A stretch of 64,000 nucleotides of DNA from Echinarachnius parma (taxonomy: Eukaryota; Echinodermata; Echinoidea; Clypeasteroida; Echinarachniidae). Positions 27,101-42,100 of this stretch are shown one piece after another. Within the stretch, counting starts at the first letter, position 1. Every line of letters starts with the position of its first letter. The DNA lies in NCBI GenBank assembly GCA_037951105.1, contig JBAMJV010001300.1, positions 62,001-126,000 of the forward strand, in the 5' to 3' direction. Made by a program: the position numbers and the translations under genes. The notes under the pieces are model-generated. The model saw only the letters and a program-made list of their open reading frames with translations, was not told the origin of the DNA and made no database searches.

Positions 27101-30100
27101 GGCAATTTTATAAGATTACAGCATGAATAGTACTCCCGCCAGCCGACTCTCTTAAAGGGCAATGAACCTATGGCTTTCGGCTTTTATTATCGTTTAGAGG
27201 GTGAACAGACATTTTATTTGATACATAACTTGGCAATTTTGGCCTCCTGGATCCCATGAAATCCTTACGTGAACATACCCACATTTTACTAATTCTTACG
27301 GCGGCAAAAGGTGATAGAAGCGGCCATGTTCTTGCAATTGCCCGACATGCTTTGCAAACTATGACGTGTGTGCTACGGGCCGAACAAAAAGCTTTTCACT
27401 GATTTGCAGACTCGTCAAAGCATCTACAAGTATTCAGACAATGGTTTGAATAGGTGCTATTGAAATGCATTAGTGCATATCACTGACCGTAAGTCCGCAC
27501 ACACCTAATAATGGCGGCCTCCAGTGTTCGCATGAATAGTGGTAAACCCGATCTAGAGTTTTCACATATTTCTCCCAAAGCAGAAATCTGAGTCGGAGTT
27601 ATGTAATAATAAAAAGTCATATTACGATGTATCAAGTAGGATAAACTCTATTCTTGAGTTGCGTTGACCTTTAATTGCATGACATGTATTGATTGGGTAG
27701 GCGGGACTTGTGACTTGTGAGTGATGAAAACATGACTGTTTTATTCAGGATTTCTTTCAAAAACGCAAATCGATAATAAGTCATGAACCTCAGTAATGCC
27801 CTTTATTGATTGAATTAATTCCAGCTTTAATAACTTAGGCTGAGCAGGTCTTGCCTGATAGTTGCAAAGTCAAAAAATAATTCATAAAATGAAAGAACAC
27901 TCTTAATGGCACATATTGATTAGATGGGTGGGACTTGTGACTTGAGAGTGATAAAACATGTTTTCATTAGGTTTTCTTTAAATAAGGCAAATCAATTTTA
28001 GAACCTCAATTTCATGAACCTTAGTACAATGCCCTTCATTGATTGGATACTCATTCCAGCTTTAATAAGTTAGGGCAGGTCTTAGCTGATAGCTGGAAAG
28101 TACAAAAACGGAGTGATTCACTGATAACATAAGAACTTAAAGGGGTAGTTCAGTTTTAGTAGAGAGGGCGCTGCACAACACAATTTTTTTGTGAGGTAAT
28201 GAAAAACTGAGTGTCGAATTTGAAAGAACATGCAATTTTCATGGCAGAATAAACTTTATTTGGTCAAAATCGGTTCAGAAATGGCTGACCGATCGTAATA
28301 AATTTGGGCCCCAAATTTATTCGATGATTTAAAAAAAAAAAAAAAATGCTTACACTTTTTCAAAAATTTTCAAAAGCGATTTTTAATTAGTTGTTGATGA
28401 TCTCTCTAATTAATCATTATTTCAACAAAACATCACATGCATAATTTTGTATGAAAAATGGTTGAAACCAATGCCTTTTTAGAGAGCGCCCTATTGTGTT
28501 TTAATGGCTCTTTTTGAATGATAACAGGTTTTTTACTTAGTCGTTTGTAATTTTGTATACCTTTCAAGCATGGTGGAGTTATAACTATTAGTTTGAAATG
28601 TTACTGTGCAGGTTTTGGTTACTTAAGTTCAGCCTTACCAACACTGTACTACCCCTTTAAACTAGATAATTGAAAGAACACAATGTATACGTATTGCACT
28701 TTGGGCCAGCAAAAATGTATAAAAGTCATATTTTGGTGGCCCGATCGGGCAAGCAGATTTTCAACCTGACATTGACACAATTTTAAAAATCTTGTTTTTC
28801 TTCCATGTATCATGCTTGAATTTAGTAAAAAGTTTACTCATGAAATAAAATTTAGGGGCCAGTAAATTTTTCTTTCGGGCCAGCAGATATGGGGAAGAAA
28901 TTATATCACTGGCCCGACTGGGCCACTGACAAAAATGTGGAGCCCTGAATTATGGCAACGATTCATTTTTGTATACCAACATTTTTGCAATATTTAAGAT
29001 TTAGGAATAGTCTTACAATTTTGTGAAAATCAAACGAAAGTAGTGATAACAAGTATGGGGGGGGGGGGGGGGGGGGACATTGTGCCACCCTTGGGCTTTA
29101 AATAGGGTAAATGATGACAAGTTTTAGTTAGCTTTTAGCGTGACCAAAACTGTAGGCCTACTATCTCTTTAATGTATGCTGCCATAAGTCAAGAGGAAAA
29201 TTAATTATTTTTCTTTTCTAATTCCATTAAAAATACATTTAAATTAGATATTCTGTGATGTACCGGCATTTCTGAAATCAATTATGTGCATGAATTCATC
29301 TAAATGCTGCCAAAATTAGTACATGATCTAGTATAAATTCAAGTGGGAAATGTATTATTTTCATTTCTAATTCCATTAAAAATGCACGATAAGATATGAT
29401 TGTGTGATGTACCGGCATTTATGTTAAATTAATTATTTGCATGAATTCATTCTAGCGTGCCAGGCAACTTTTTGAAACATACGTTTTGTAATAAAATATC
29501 AATGGAAATGCTCTAACAAAAAGTGCACTTTTGGTTCAGCAAGCATTATTTTCTGATTACTCAGAATTCAGGATACCTAAAATTGTTTGATGCGTGGCAG
29601 TCAATTTGGAGAGCAAATTTATATGGAATACAGCTAATGAATCTACTTTATATAAAACATATATCTTTTCTGCTTAAAACCAGGCAAGGAAAGTGAAACT
29701 TGGTTCAGACAACCATTAAGGGGCAGTGCTGATTTCAAACTCTACAAACCTGCATTTCTATGTCTAAAAATAAATGTACAGATATCTAGAACGTTGAATT
29801 AATGAATTTGAATGAAATAAATGCAAGAAATTGCTCATAAATGTATTTAAATCAAAAGTCCCTAACTATTCTCTAAAACAATTATGATTGCTTGACTACC
29901 ACACATTGTTGGCCTTGGATGCAGGGTTCTACATGTACTTCAGACTCTAAAAGCCTGCACTTTTATGTCTAAAAATAAATATCTTGGTATCTAGATCTTT
30001 GAACTCCTTTGATTGATTGAATTTGAATTCTGACATAAATGCAACAAAATCAATCATAAATGGTGTTCTAAATGAATAGTCTATTTCTAATCTCAAAGAC

Positions 30101-33100
30101 ATTGATTCTATTATTGTTTGACTATCTCATGTATTTGGCCTAGCATTTATAGTAGGATAAAGAAATATTTTGGCGTTGGGTAAGATGTTAATATCGTCTT
30201 ATTTCTTTTGTACATGTATGTGCAGTAAAGGAATTATTTACACGCCAGTGGTCTGGAGGAAGTGAAAATCAATTCGTGGAAAAAAAGAATTTGAGACGAG
30301 AAACCTTGGTTACTCGTTTTCATTAAAAGGTTTTCTAATTTCAGAAATGTCGAGGGATGTTTTTTGCTACATTTAACTTGAGATTCCTTTGTGCTGTTCA
30401 GTTGATGTGTGATATTCATCTCTTTTAATCTAGTTTTGCATACATTCTGTTGAAGATCTCCCGCCCACATGTATTTGTCTCTTGATGTGTATGTATAATG
30501 ATCCCCTCTCCCTTTTTTCTTTTTTGTTCACTGTATTTCTTATATCGTGTTTCTACATTTTTTACTTTCTTCTTTCTCTTTCCCCCCCCCCCCCCCCCTA
30601 TCCCTCTCCCCTCTCGTGTATCCTCTCTCCATTCTCTCTCATTTTGTATTTTGTGTTCCTTTTCTTGTTTGCCATACATGTATGTTGACTTTATTTTCTT
30701 TCTATCTCCCCTCTCTTTCTATAGATCTGTCTTCCTCCAACTCACTCTCTATCTGTTTCCTTGTTTTAAAATTGATAAAAAGAGCAAAGATAAATTGTCC
30801 TCCAGTCCACTAGAATCTCTACACAGTATATCCCTCTCTTTCTATCTGTCTACCTCCAACTCACTCTCTGTCTGTTTTTATATAAAGAGCAAAGAAAAGT
30901 GGGCATCCAGTCTTAACTCTTCTCCCCCACTCTTCTTTCTCTTTGTGTGTGTTTTATTTGTTCTGTTATCTATTCGGTTCATTCTTTTGCTGACTTGAAG
31001 TTTTAGACACTTCCTACTTCTGATTAGTAAAGTAACTTCCACTTCTACTCTAACTTCTACTCTAACTTCTACTCCAACTTCTACTACTCACAATACTTCT
31101 TAGGACATTCTATGATATAATTACATGGAATCCATCATGAGATGGAAAAGGGAAATAAACTAATGAACCAATTTGAATGAAGGGTGTCGTGGTGAGACTG
31201 TATGTATCGGACACATTGTCCTTGCTTTCATCTTAAAGGCCCGGTCACATACCACCAGATAGATAGCATAAACGGATGCCCTACGGAAAGTACAATTTTC
31301 AGTCTGTCCATCTCCGTTTGTATGCGTTTATTTTCCGTTCCTTGTCGGGCGATGTACGTTCTATTTGTCAAAATGTTTAGTGCATGAAGCAATGGAGATG
31401 GTCTTCACCACCGGATAATTTGATTTTGCAAATTTTCTATTTATTGGGCATCAGTTTACACTATTCGGTGATATGTGACTGTGCCTTAATGAGTGTAAAG
31501 AGAAACCCATTACCGATCTCCAGCCAGGCTTCTCTAATGGATGGATAGTGGCAGAAGGATTGATTTTATTGGAAACATTTTGGAGTTTGGACCCTGTGAA
31601 GAATTGAAATTAATGTTCACTTCTTATTTTACACACTTGTTTCAAAATTTGTTCATGTTTTGAAATGTTTCTGGTACACTGTTGAAACAAAAATTGTACA
31701 ATTCCTTTGAAAGAAATAAAGTACTTTCTGATGTGGCTTTTTATTTTAATGAGTGTTCCGGTGTAGATCCACAGGCACTAAATAGGATGAATATTCTCTG
31801 AAAGTTTAGCAGGGAATAACAAAAAAATGGCTCTTTGGAAATAGCCATTTATTTTTAAGGTGACTAAAATTGGCAACACACTCTGGCAAAGTAGTGGACT
31901 TCTCCCCATGGATGTGTTTTGTACACATAATTTGATTTTTTCCCCCTCAAAATTTATGCTTACACTTTGTTTGAGTTAAACGTATTTTTGTAGAATACAT
32001 TTATGCACAACATATGATTTTGGAGAATGAAAAAGTGTGACTATATAAAGAAAACTTTTAAAAAGGGAACGTTTGTGTACAAAACATAAATGGAGAGTAG
32101 TCCCCAAACTTATCAGAGTGTGTTGCCAATTAAAGTCCCCCATAAAAATAAATGGACATCTTCAAAAAGTCATATTTTTCTCAACCGATTATGCTCTAAC
32201 TTTCAGAGATTATTCCTCTGGACTAATTTCAAGCATTGGTACTTGTGTTTCACTCACTTGGCCTGCTTGTAGCAAATGTGCTTTACATGAGAGGAATACC
32301 AATTATGCCGGACGTATACATAGGCAATGGACTTCATGAAAGTAGAGTACTTACTCAAAGGTGAAGGTTTCTTACAGACTGATAATCGTCTCATGAATAT
32401 GGAACATGAGAGGGAAATAAATTGTACTCTACGGCATTGTACTAAGTACTTCCAGGAAATGTTGTTATTACTTAAAGTGTACCCCCACCTAAAGATAATA
32501 TTCTTATAAATGAAAGGTAACATCTTTAGTAGTCCATTCCATCAACAAGTTCAGAAAAATATATTTCCAGAAAAAAATATATGATTGGAAAACGCATCAC
32601 CATTCTAAAGCATGCGTTCATGCGTCATGGGTCTTCATGTACGTAGACTACCCTTTTCCAGTGCGAACAAATCATCCGGATTCAATTGTCTCCAAACGTA
32701 CGCGTGAATAGAATTGGCGCACTCGGAAATGTTTAGCGCGTACGGAACCATGAAATAATAATGGTTCCGTAATTGGTGGTAATTAATTGCATTGTTTATG
32801 AATTACACAACCCTTCGGTGGTCCCCTTTAAATGTCTACACTTCATACGTGTAATGAACAGTTCTAGCAGACATGTTACGATCCTCATAGAAATACACGT
32901 AGTCATGAGATCTAAGAGAGAATGTGGAGGAGAAGGGAGGGGAGAGGGGCGAGGGGAGAGAGGGAGGATGGTGATGATGAGGATGAGGATAACTAAGGAA
33001 CATGATCAATGATGATGATGATGATGATAGTGATGGTGGTGGTAGTGGTGAGGAGGAGGAGGAGGAGGAGGAGGGAGGAGGAGGAGGAGGAGGAGGAGGA

Positions 33101-36100
33101 GGAGGAGGAGACGACGACGACGACGACGTGAGTAGTTAATATAATAAAAGAAGATGTTGCTGACAATGATGATTGATGATGATTAGGGTTGGAAGAGGAG
33201 GAGGAGGAGGAGATGATGATATTGCGGGGGATGAGGAAGAGATGATGAAGATGACTAGTGAGGAGTTAATATTGTGGGTATAAGTGAGCAAGAGGGAAAT
33301 AATTAGGTGTATACAAGGGCTTTATCTTTAATACTGGTTACCTGTAATGTTTATCCTTGACTAAAATGTGCCACCAGTGAAGAAAATGTTGGCAATTTGT
33401 CATGTTTGATCAGTCAAGGTTAAGAGATTGTACTAATTTTCATAATCATAATGTGTAGCATTGTTTTAGATATAGTTCAGCTTTTGTAATTGTTAATGTT
33501 TTAATTTTGCAATGCGCAGTACTTGGAGTGAATATTATTAATATCTGTGCAATATAAGTGTACGTTATTATCATCATATGAAATGTCACATTAAACCAGA
33601 ACGACATGTCTGATGTATATATTACAAGTGGCAAGTGCTGTGTTAGAGTACATTGAAGGTTAGGGCCTTTGTCTTACAATACGAGGGTCGTGGGTTCTGT
33701 TCCCAGAGACAATATGAGTGTCGTGGGTTCTGTTCCCAGAGACAATACGAGGGTCGTGGGTTCTGTTCCCAGACACAGCAGGTTCATCCTTCAGCACTCT
33801 AAAATCATACATGTACGTAGGTGATACAATTCCTTGAAATCAGGGAAATTATTGTTTTTTTTAGGCCGCTTCTTTTTCAATCTGATGGTTTTCACAAAAT
33901 ATTTCACATAATATCCTATAAATGGTAGTTTAAGGGGCTACTTACTGATTTCAGGGGGCTATATTGAAAACTAGGTGGCAAAATTGCCCTCAGCCCCTGT
34001 GTATTTCCTACCTTGCTTGAAATGCTTGAGTGCCTCATCAAGGCTGCTTGTTCGTCTACCAAAGCCAAGGTACCAATGCTCTGAGCACTTTGAGACTGAA
34101 CTGTGATCATGTACTTTTTAATAATGAATTCTTATATTGCTATCAATCTCAATTATTGAGGAAGCTGAACTTATTCAGTAAGTTATCAACACATAATCCT
34201 GAAAAAAAAAATGTAAGCATAAATTGCTTTGAGACTTATCTGTGAGCATGTATTATGTATCAATGAATACTTATTTTGCTATCAATGTCAATTATTGCTG
34301 AAGGTGTTTGAACTTTACCAAAATGCCAATCAGCAAAGAATACTTTGACAAAATAATTGGAAATTGATTACGTTTATCAATAACACATCCTCATCTAAGG
34401 GGGGAAGGGTATCAGGATGAATTAACTATGCATTGAATTGTAATGGGTTTTCAAGGTAGATAGCTTAATTATACAAAAGTGTGCATAAATGTTGTATATT
34501 TGCACTCCTGAGAGTAATCAACTCAAATTGACAAGTCTTCTTGCCTCATTGACTTTTCTTGAAAATGCAGGTAACTAGTTTAACAGAGAAATGACAAGTG
34601 CATCAAATGTGTGTCACTTGTTTGGCACAATATCAACCAGATATCTATCTTTCCAATGAAAATACATGTTGCTAAATATATTACTCATTGCGGATATAGT
34701 ATCGGAAATAATATCGCTATAGAGTGATATTCGTTTGTCTCGCAATGTATGCTCAACAAGGAATCTTGTGCGCCGCTGCAACACTTCATCAGGTAATATC
34801 ACCTGACGAAGTGTTGCAGCGGCGCACGAAACGTCAAGATCTTTTAGATTCCTTTTTGACCATACATTGCGAGACAACGAATATCACTAGCGATATTATT
34901 TCCGATAAAAATACATGTTCTTACACATTTGTCCAGCTTAATTAAATTGACCCTCATGACTGGTCCCAAGGTACCTAGGCTGGAGTCCATGCCATGAATG
35001 GAGATTGTGTGGTATACCAAACCCAATCATCTTTCGCAGGTTTTAACAAAATGTTCATTATCTGCAATGAAAATTTCAAACCCAAGACAGTTTTCTATTT
35101 TTGTATGTACACTAATATTAAAACTGATTGTTGAATATTCATTAATTTGATGTTGACAACTTGATGGACATTTAACCCCCTGACTACGGGAACCAGGTGG
35201 GTTGTGTACAAAGTCTATGGGGATTTCAGAAACTTGAAGGGAACGGGTTAAGACTTAGATGCGTAGTCACCTTATTTTTGTAAGCTGTGCGTTCACACAA
35301 CTACATGTACACACTTGATAGTAGCCAATTGTAGTCCGTTGTACGCTTCCTGTTACTACATGTAGCATGCTTTCTGCAATAAAGCGTAGGTATGATTGCA
35401 AGCAAAGAACTGCCATGAAAACGCTGCATTTGCAGAGCATGCTTTGAAATTGTTGGTTATTTGAATTTTCACAAAGGTTCTTTCCCAGCGGCTTACAATG
35501 ATGACCAATTGATTTAATGGGCCTTGCTGGGTGTCAAACAAAATTCATAAAAAGAGTCCTTTTTGCATGATTTCCCCTTGATGCTTGACCTTTCATGTCG
35601 TATTGATCTCCATTCAAGCATTAAAACACTTCAAGGTGACTTCATGATGAAATTAAATCTCTCATAATGATAGGTCTGCCAAAGGCTGATGTTTCTTGGA
35701 TAATCAAGGTATTGGCATTGTGAACAAATTTTTAATCAAGAAGTGATTATTTTTATTAACAAAATAATATACCATAAAATGGTTGTACATTTATTTAGAA
35801 TCACAAATGTGGTATGGCTATTAGATGATACCAGAAGTAATATGGGAACGTCCCCCATTCAAGGGTCTTGTGGCTCAATGGTAGAGCACCGTTCTAGCAA
35901 TCCGGAGGTCTCTGGTTCGAATCCCGGCGAAGCCTTTTTTTCTTTGCTATATTCTGTGCTAAATAAATAAACAAATAAAAAATACTCATTTCCAATTTAG
36001 TATATATCATTGGCCATGTACACAAACTTGATCAAGAGGTTAAACACGCTTCTTTAATGGTTTGAATCTTAATAGAAACCCTTATTGGGGTAAGAAGGAG

Positions 36101-39100
36101 TGTAAGCCAACTTTAATTAAACCGGAAGCAATAGTCCAGAGGATATGCATTGCAATTTTAGATAATGGAGATTATTTATTGGCCCTACTGAAGAAGAGGT
36201 GTCTGAATATAATTTGATTTTCAAAAGTTGATGTGAAATGAGTTAGACAATTCCCTGTGATAAGGGAGGGAGGCACTTGTCCAGAGATTGATTTAATTGC
36301 CCGAGTGAAAAGACTGGACTCTGCTTCTGAAAGGGATTTGATTTCAAAATACTGGTGTGAAAAGGGCAGTACAGTTTAGTAATCTCATTCCATTTATGAT
36401 TTTTAATTTTAGAAATTCAATGTGAAATGGGGATTAGCCATAATGGAAGCACTTGTCAAGAGCCAAATTTCATTCTGGATGATAAAGATTATTATTGGTT
36501 GAAAGAAAGGACTTGATCAAGTCTTCTAAATCTGCTTCTGAAAGGGCTTTGATTTCAAAGTATTGGTGTGAAAAGGGTAACTTAATCATGGTAGAAGTTA
36601 TTACCCTGATTGTTTACACAGTTTGATAAATAAGAAACTTTCTGATCAAGACACATTTTTCTTTGAAAACAGTTCTGTTTAGAAAAAAAAATACATAAAA
36701 TAAAACTGGATGAGGATTAGTTTCTTGTGCTTTTGTAATACCCCAATCAAATAGTGCCTTGCATACTTCTTCTTCTGAGATGATTAAATTTACAATCATT
36801 GATGTGAAAGAGAAAATGGTTGATTTCATTCCCTGGTAATGGATGCAATCGTCCTGGGGATATTCTTTGATTGGACCTGCCATTCACCATTGCCTGACCA
36901 AGTGAAATTGATCCAGGCTTCTAAAATTTAATTAGAATTTTAGATTTTCTTAATAGCCTGAGAGCTCTGCACTTTCCATTTAGATTTAAGCTGTCTGAGC
37001 ATTATATCCATTTTTATTTAAGTTTTATTTGGCTTGCCGCACTTTTTAGCTTGACCAATCAAAATGTATCCAGGCTTCTAAGATTTAATGAGATTTCCAA
37101 TACTAGAACTTTGATAATTTTCTTCATAGCCTAAGCTTTTTGATCGAAGCATTCTGAATCTAGATTTGTTGCTATTGTAAAACTGCAATGAATATTTGCC
37201 ACACTTACAGCTTGACCAATTTAAATTGACCTATTAATGCTTCTACATGTAGGATTTAATTAGATGTTCCATAAATAGAACTTTTAATTTTCTTCATAGC
37301 CTAAGCTACACTGTCCATTTGGATTGAAGCATTTTGAATCTAGATTTGTTGTTATTGTTAAACTGCAATGAATATTTGCAACACTTTGAAGCTTGACCAA
37401 TTTAAATTGACCTATAGATGCTTCTAGGATTTAATTAGATGTTCCATAAATAAAACTTTTAATTTTCTTCAGAGCCTAAGTTACACTGACTATTTTGATG
37501 TCCAAGTATAAGTATACTCAGTATTATTTTCTATGCAAAATTGTAATGAAATTTAACATTTGATTTGACCTGCAGCATTTTAGCTAGACCAATTGGAATT
37601 ATCCTGCATAAAGAAAAGGTTTCAATTGGGGCATCCACAGTTTACTAACCAACCCAATATTCTAGGATATTAGATTTAGATGGATTTAATTGAATAGATT
37701 TCTAACCATAGGCGTCAATCGACCACCTCCATTCCCTCGACATAATAACAATAATGAAAGGCTCTTGTAAACCCAACACAATTGCCTTGCATTGTACAAA
37801 AAAGGAGAGACAGAGAAACAAAAATAATACTGACTTTCCAGTTTCCAACATAAAACAAAAATCCAATATATAACAAGTGTGTGGCATAAATAGTATTAAC
37901 TAGAAAGAAAACAAATTATTTCAAATTTTAAATTACTGATCTGTCTCCTCTCTGCAATATGAACCCCTCTTCCCTCTGTACGACTAACAGAACTGCATTA
38001 GGCTCTGGTTAGGGTCATCTGACGTATAGAAATATAAGTCCATATATATTTTCGTTAAGGTATGGGAGATCAATCTAGGTGAATGCTAGTATAAGAAAAC
38101 ACAAAAATAAGTTTTCAGTTCTGAATGTTTTTAAAAATATATGCCCTCAAAGTGCCATTAAGCTTTTTGGCACTTAAACAAAACCCAGAGCCATTAGTAT
38201 GTGCCCTGGGGTTTTTCTCTCTATCATGCGTGGCCAAGTAATCACATACAAATTGTCTTTTATGACCATCGGGAATGTCAAGTAAATATTGTCTAAAGAA
38301 TTGCCAAAATTAAGAAAAATGTGTAGATTTTTGAGAGGAGACCAATTCGTGTTGAGGGTTCGTATTAAAGGGAAACTAAATGTTGGAACTTTCGCTTACT
38401 GTTAGTGATGAGTGCATAAATCCTGTCACTTCCAGTCGTATATTTTTCCTTACAAGTGTATCACTAATAATGGAAAAAATCTATGTTTTTGAAACCACCA
38501 TCAACTGTTTTGACTGACCACTGGAGGCTGCCATGTTTCCCCACTGTACCATATGAAACGTAAGCTGAGAGCATATGAGCATGCATAGTTAACTAAAACG
38601 GGTTATGTAACCGCTGTTGTTGAATCTGCCGCTATATGTGGTAACTTAACTAGCCTGTGTTAGTACCAATCAAATGCAATTCATGCAATACCTGTTGGAA
38701 CACAAGGCAGCCTGCAGTATTCAGTCAATACAGATGAAAGTGGTTTTAAAAACATTGCTTATTTCCATTAAGTGACCCAAGAGGAAAATAAAACTAGAAA
38801 TGACAGGAATTATGCAGCGTTTGGCTCCCCTTTAATTATCCCCCCCCCCCCTCCCCCCTCCCCCCAAAGTCTCATGTGTATGAAAAGGCTCCAAAATAGG
38901 CTTTAGAGAAGGGGAAATCATGGAGAAATGCAATAATCGACAAACTTGCTTAGGGGTGTTAAATACATGCATATATTTGCTTAGCCTTGGCCTTGGGGTT
39001 GCAGAAATTGGGATTGTTATGGGCTATCGGGGGAAAAAAGATGCTTGTTTAGTTCACCAAATGGTAATGAGTATGTACTTGTTTAGAAGGTTTTGTTTGT

Positions 39101-42100
39101 TTGTCTGTTATGAATACCTGATTACGGTGCTTTGTGGAAGTTCTTGTGTGTGCATGGAACCTCCCTGCCAGTAGAGAGTTGACTCCCCGGGGCAATTTCT
39201 AACATAGAAAAGGTTCCATCATTGATGAGATGTATTTTCCCCAATTGATTGCTCTGGGTGAAGAATATTTGTACTCAGAACAGCACTCTCGATTGATTTA
39301 ATAGGGAGATCAATTCTTTTTACTTTTCTGACTATATACATGTATCTGAACTTTCTGTTGCATATATTTAAAGTAAAGAGTACCACAGGCCCCAGTTGAT
39401 CACCTCACCTCCCTGAATATGGAACAAAAAATTATAAAAACTGTAAAAAAAAATATAAAAAAATAAATGTTTGTATAATTTGAATGATTAATATTATCTC
39501 CTTTGCCCTATGTATCACTTATTGAAATGCATTGTAATGTAAAAGAGCAATTTCTAACAGAAATAGTTTCCATCATTTATGAGATGTTTTATCCCAAATT
39601 GATTACTCAGGGGAAGAATTTGGGTTTTAAGAATAGCACTCTAGAGGTTGATTTAATTGGGAGATCAATTCTTTTTACATTTCTACCACTGAAACTGACA
39701 TAAATTTAACCGTTCAGTTGCATATATTGATTATACCAAAACCATAGAGCACTACGGGCCCCAAACCCTCAAATCCCCCACATATATTGAAAAAAAATTG
39801 TATAGTATTTAACTATGAAGTGAGAAATTCATGTTTGCATTTAAATAATTAACCCCACATTGTTGGCAATATCACCCCTTATTGCCCTATGTATCACTGA
39901 TTGAAATGCATTGCAATGTAAAAGAGCGATTTCTAACATAGAAATAGTTTCCGTCATAGATGAGATGTATTATTCTCAATTGATTACATCGGCGGACGAA
40001 AATATGGGTTCTAAGAATAACACCCTTGATTGATTTAATTTGGCGATCAATTCTTGTTACACATTTTACTGGTCAAACTGGCATCTATTATACCTTTCAG
40101 ATATTGATATACCAAAACCACAGGCCTCTATTGGGTGCCTAACTTCCCCAAATATGGAAAAAGAAATGGTATAAACTAAACAGTTAGAAATTAATGTTTG
40201 TGTTTGAATGATTAACTCCCCCTTCTTAGCAATATCACCTCATATTGCCCTAGATGTATCACTGATTGAAATGCATTGTAATATAAGAGCAACCTCTAAG
40301 ATACATAGTTTCCATGGTTTATGAGATGCATTATCCCCAATTGATTACTCTTGAAAAGAATTATATGGGTACTAAGAACAGCACTTACTATTGATTGCAT
40401 TGGGAGATTAATTCCTCTACCCATTTGGGAAATGATTTCGTGATATACTTGCAGGCATGATTCTTCATGAACAATTACAAATAAGTAATGATATGGGACA
40501 TTAGGGTACAATAACCCTTGTTAATTCTGTGCAGACATTGTTTTCCATAATAACATGATACAATTTCCTTTTCATGTACATGTACATGTACATTATCAAT
40601 CATTCTGAATTTAATCATACAATTACCCGGGATAATTATGTATAATAACAGAGACATTGTGTTCTCTTTTAAGTTGCTCTTTTCATGTAATCAAAGTAAT
40701 CACTCATTCAGGATATCATGATCATCCTACAATTGTCCAGGGGATAACTGCTTGGTCCACACCATTTCATATTCTCCCATTTTGTCTGCAAGCAGAATCA
40801 AATGTCAATTAGATTGAGATTAAGAATAAAATAAGGGTTAGTCTTTGGTTTAGAGTAGTGTGGTGGTGTAGCTATTAGTGGGGAGGCACATTCCCCCCCA
40901 ATAATGAATGTGCCCCCTCCCCAATTAATCCAACCACAGATTAAGAATAATATAAGGGTTAGTCTTTGGTTTATAGTAGTGCAGTGGTGTAGCTATGAGT
41001 GCTATGAGTGCTCCCCAATAATGAATCTTCCCCCTCCCCAATTAGTCAAACCACACCAAACCACTCGGGTAGGGGGTCAAGTTTTGAGTTGGTGAACTGG
41101 AAGTTCAGCAAGAAAATTTATCCAAATTTGCTGCTCTCGACCATGGGGTATAAATTAGGTACCCGGAAGGATGGAACCTGGTTACTTAGCAATGTGTGCG
41201 CCTTACAGGCGACTAGCTAAAATACTTCCCAGGGAGTGGAAATTGTGCACTTTGTGTGTAATGTGTATCCATTGACCGGGGAGATGATAATAGTGTAAAG
41301 CGCTATGATCCTCACGGGAATAGCGCTATATAAAAAAACATTAGGCATGGTGTCATACTAAATGAGACATCCATAGACTAAATAGGTGAAGACGAAGCAA
41401 CCATAATCCTATTTAACAGAATGTAGATTTGTCTTTTGATGAATGTTTCCACTGTGATTGCTATGAGTAGGAGGAGGGTTTGAAGGAGATTTGATTCATG
41501 CATCTTGGGATTTAATTTAAATTAATAGCCCTGGGCATGTTCTAGATCTGTTTGTGGGTTACGCCTAATATTCCAGATGAATGTACATTTGAATTATCAC
41601 ATTCAAACAAAACAAAGCTGTATAAAAATAAAATTCAAATAAGTTTGCTCAGCAATCCAGTGAATATCTTGAAATGTTTAGTTTCTTCCAAAACAACAAT
41701 ATTTAGTTTTGCATGGTTGTTTTTTTAAAGCCAAGAGTACACACACTACATCAGGGCTCCACACTTACCTTTTTGTCAGTGGCCCGTATTCTGGTGGCCC
41801 CAAAGAAAAATTTACTTGCCCCCAAAATCTCATTTCATGAGTAAATTTTTTACTATTCAAAAGTTTTACTCTTTCCTGATCAAACCTGTGATTATAGATG
41901 AAGCATAACCTGTAAGTTAACAAGATTTTTCTAGTTTTGTCAATGTCGGGTAGAAAATCTGCTTGCTCGATTGGGCCACCAAAATATGACTTTAATACAT
42001 TTTTGCTGGCCCGAAGTGCAATTTGACTGGCCCGAGGCCAGCGGGCCAGTGCGAGTGTCCAGCCCTGCACTACATGTTCTCCCAATCTCAGGCTCCCTGT

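Noticed and set aside
30498..30998. 166-codon Phe/Leu/Ser/Pro-rich frame
   Set aside because: Translation of a pyrimidine-rich low-complexity tract.
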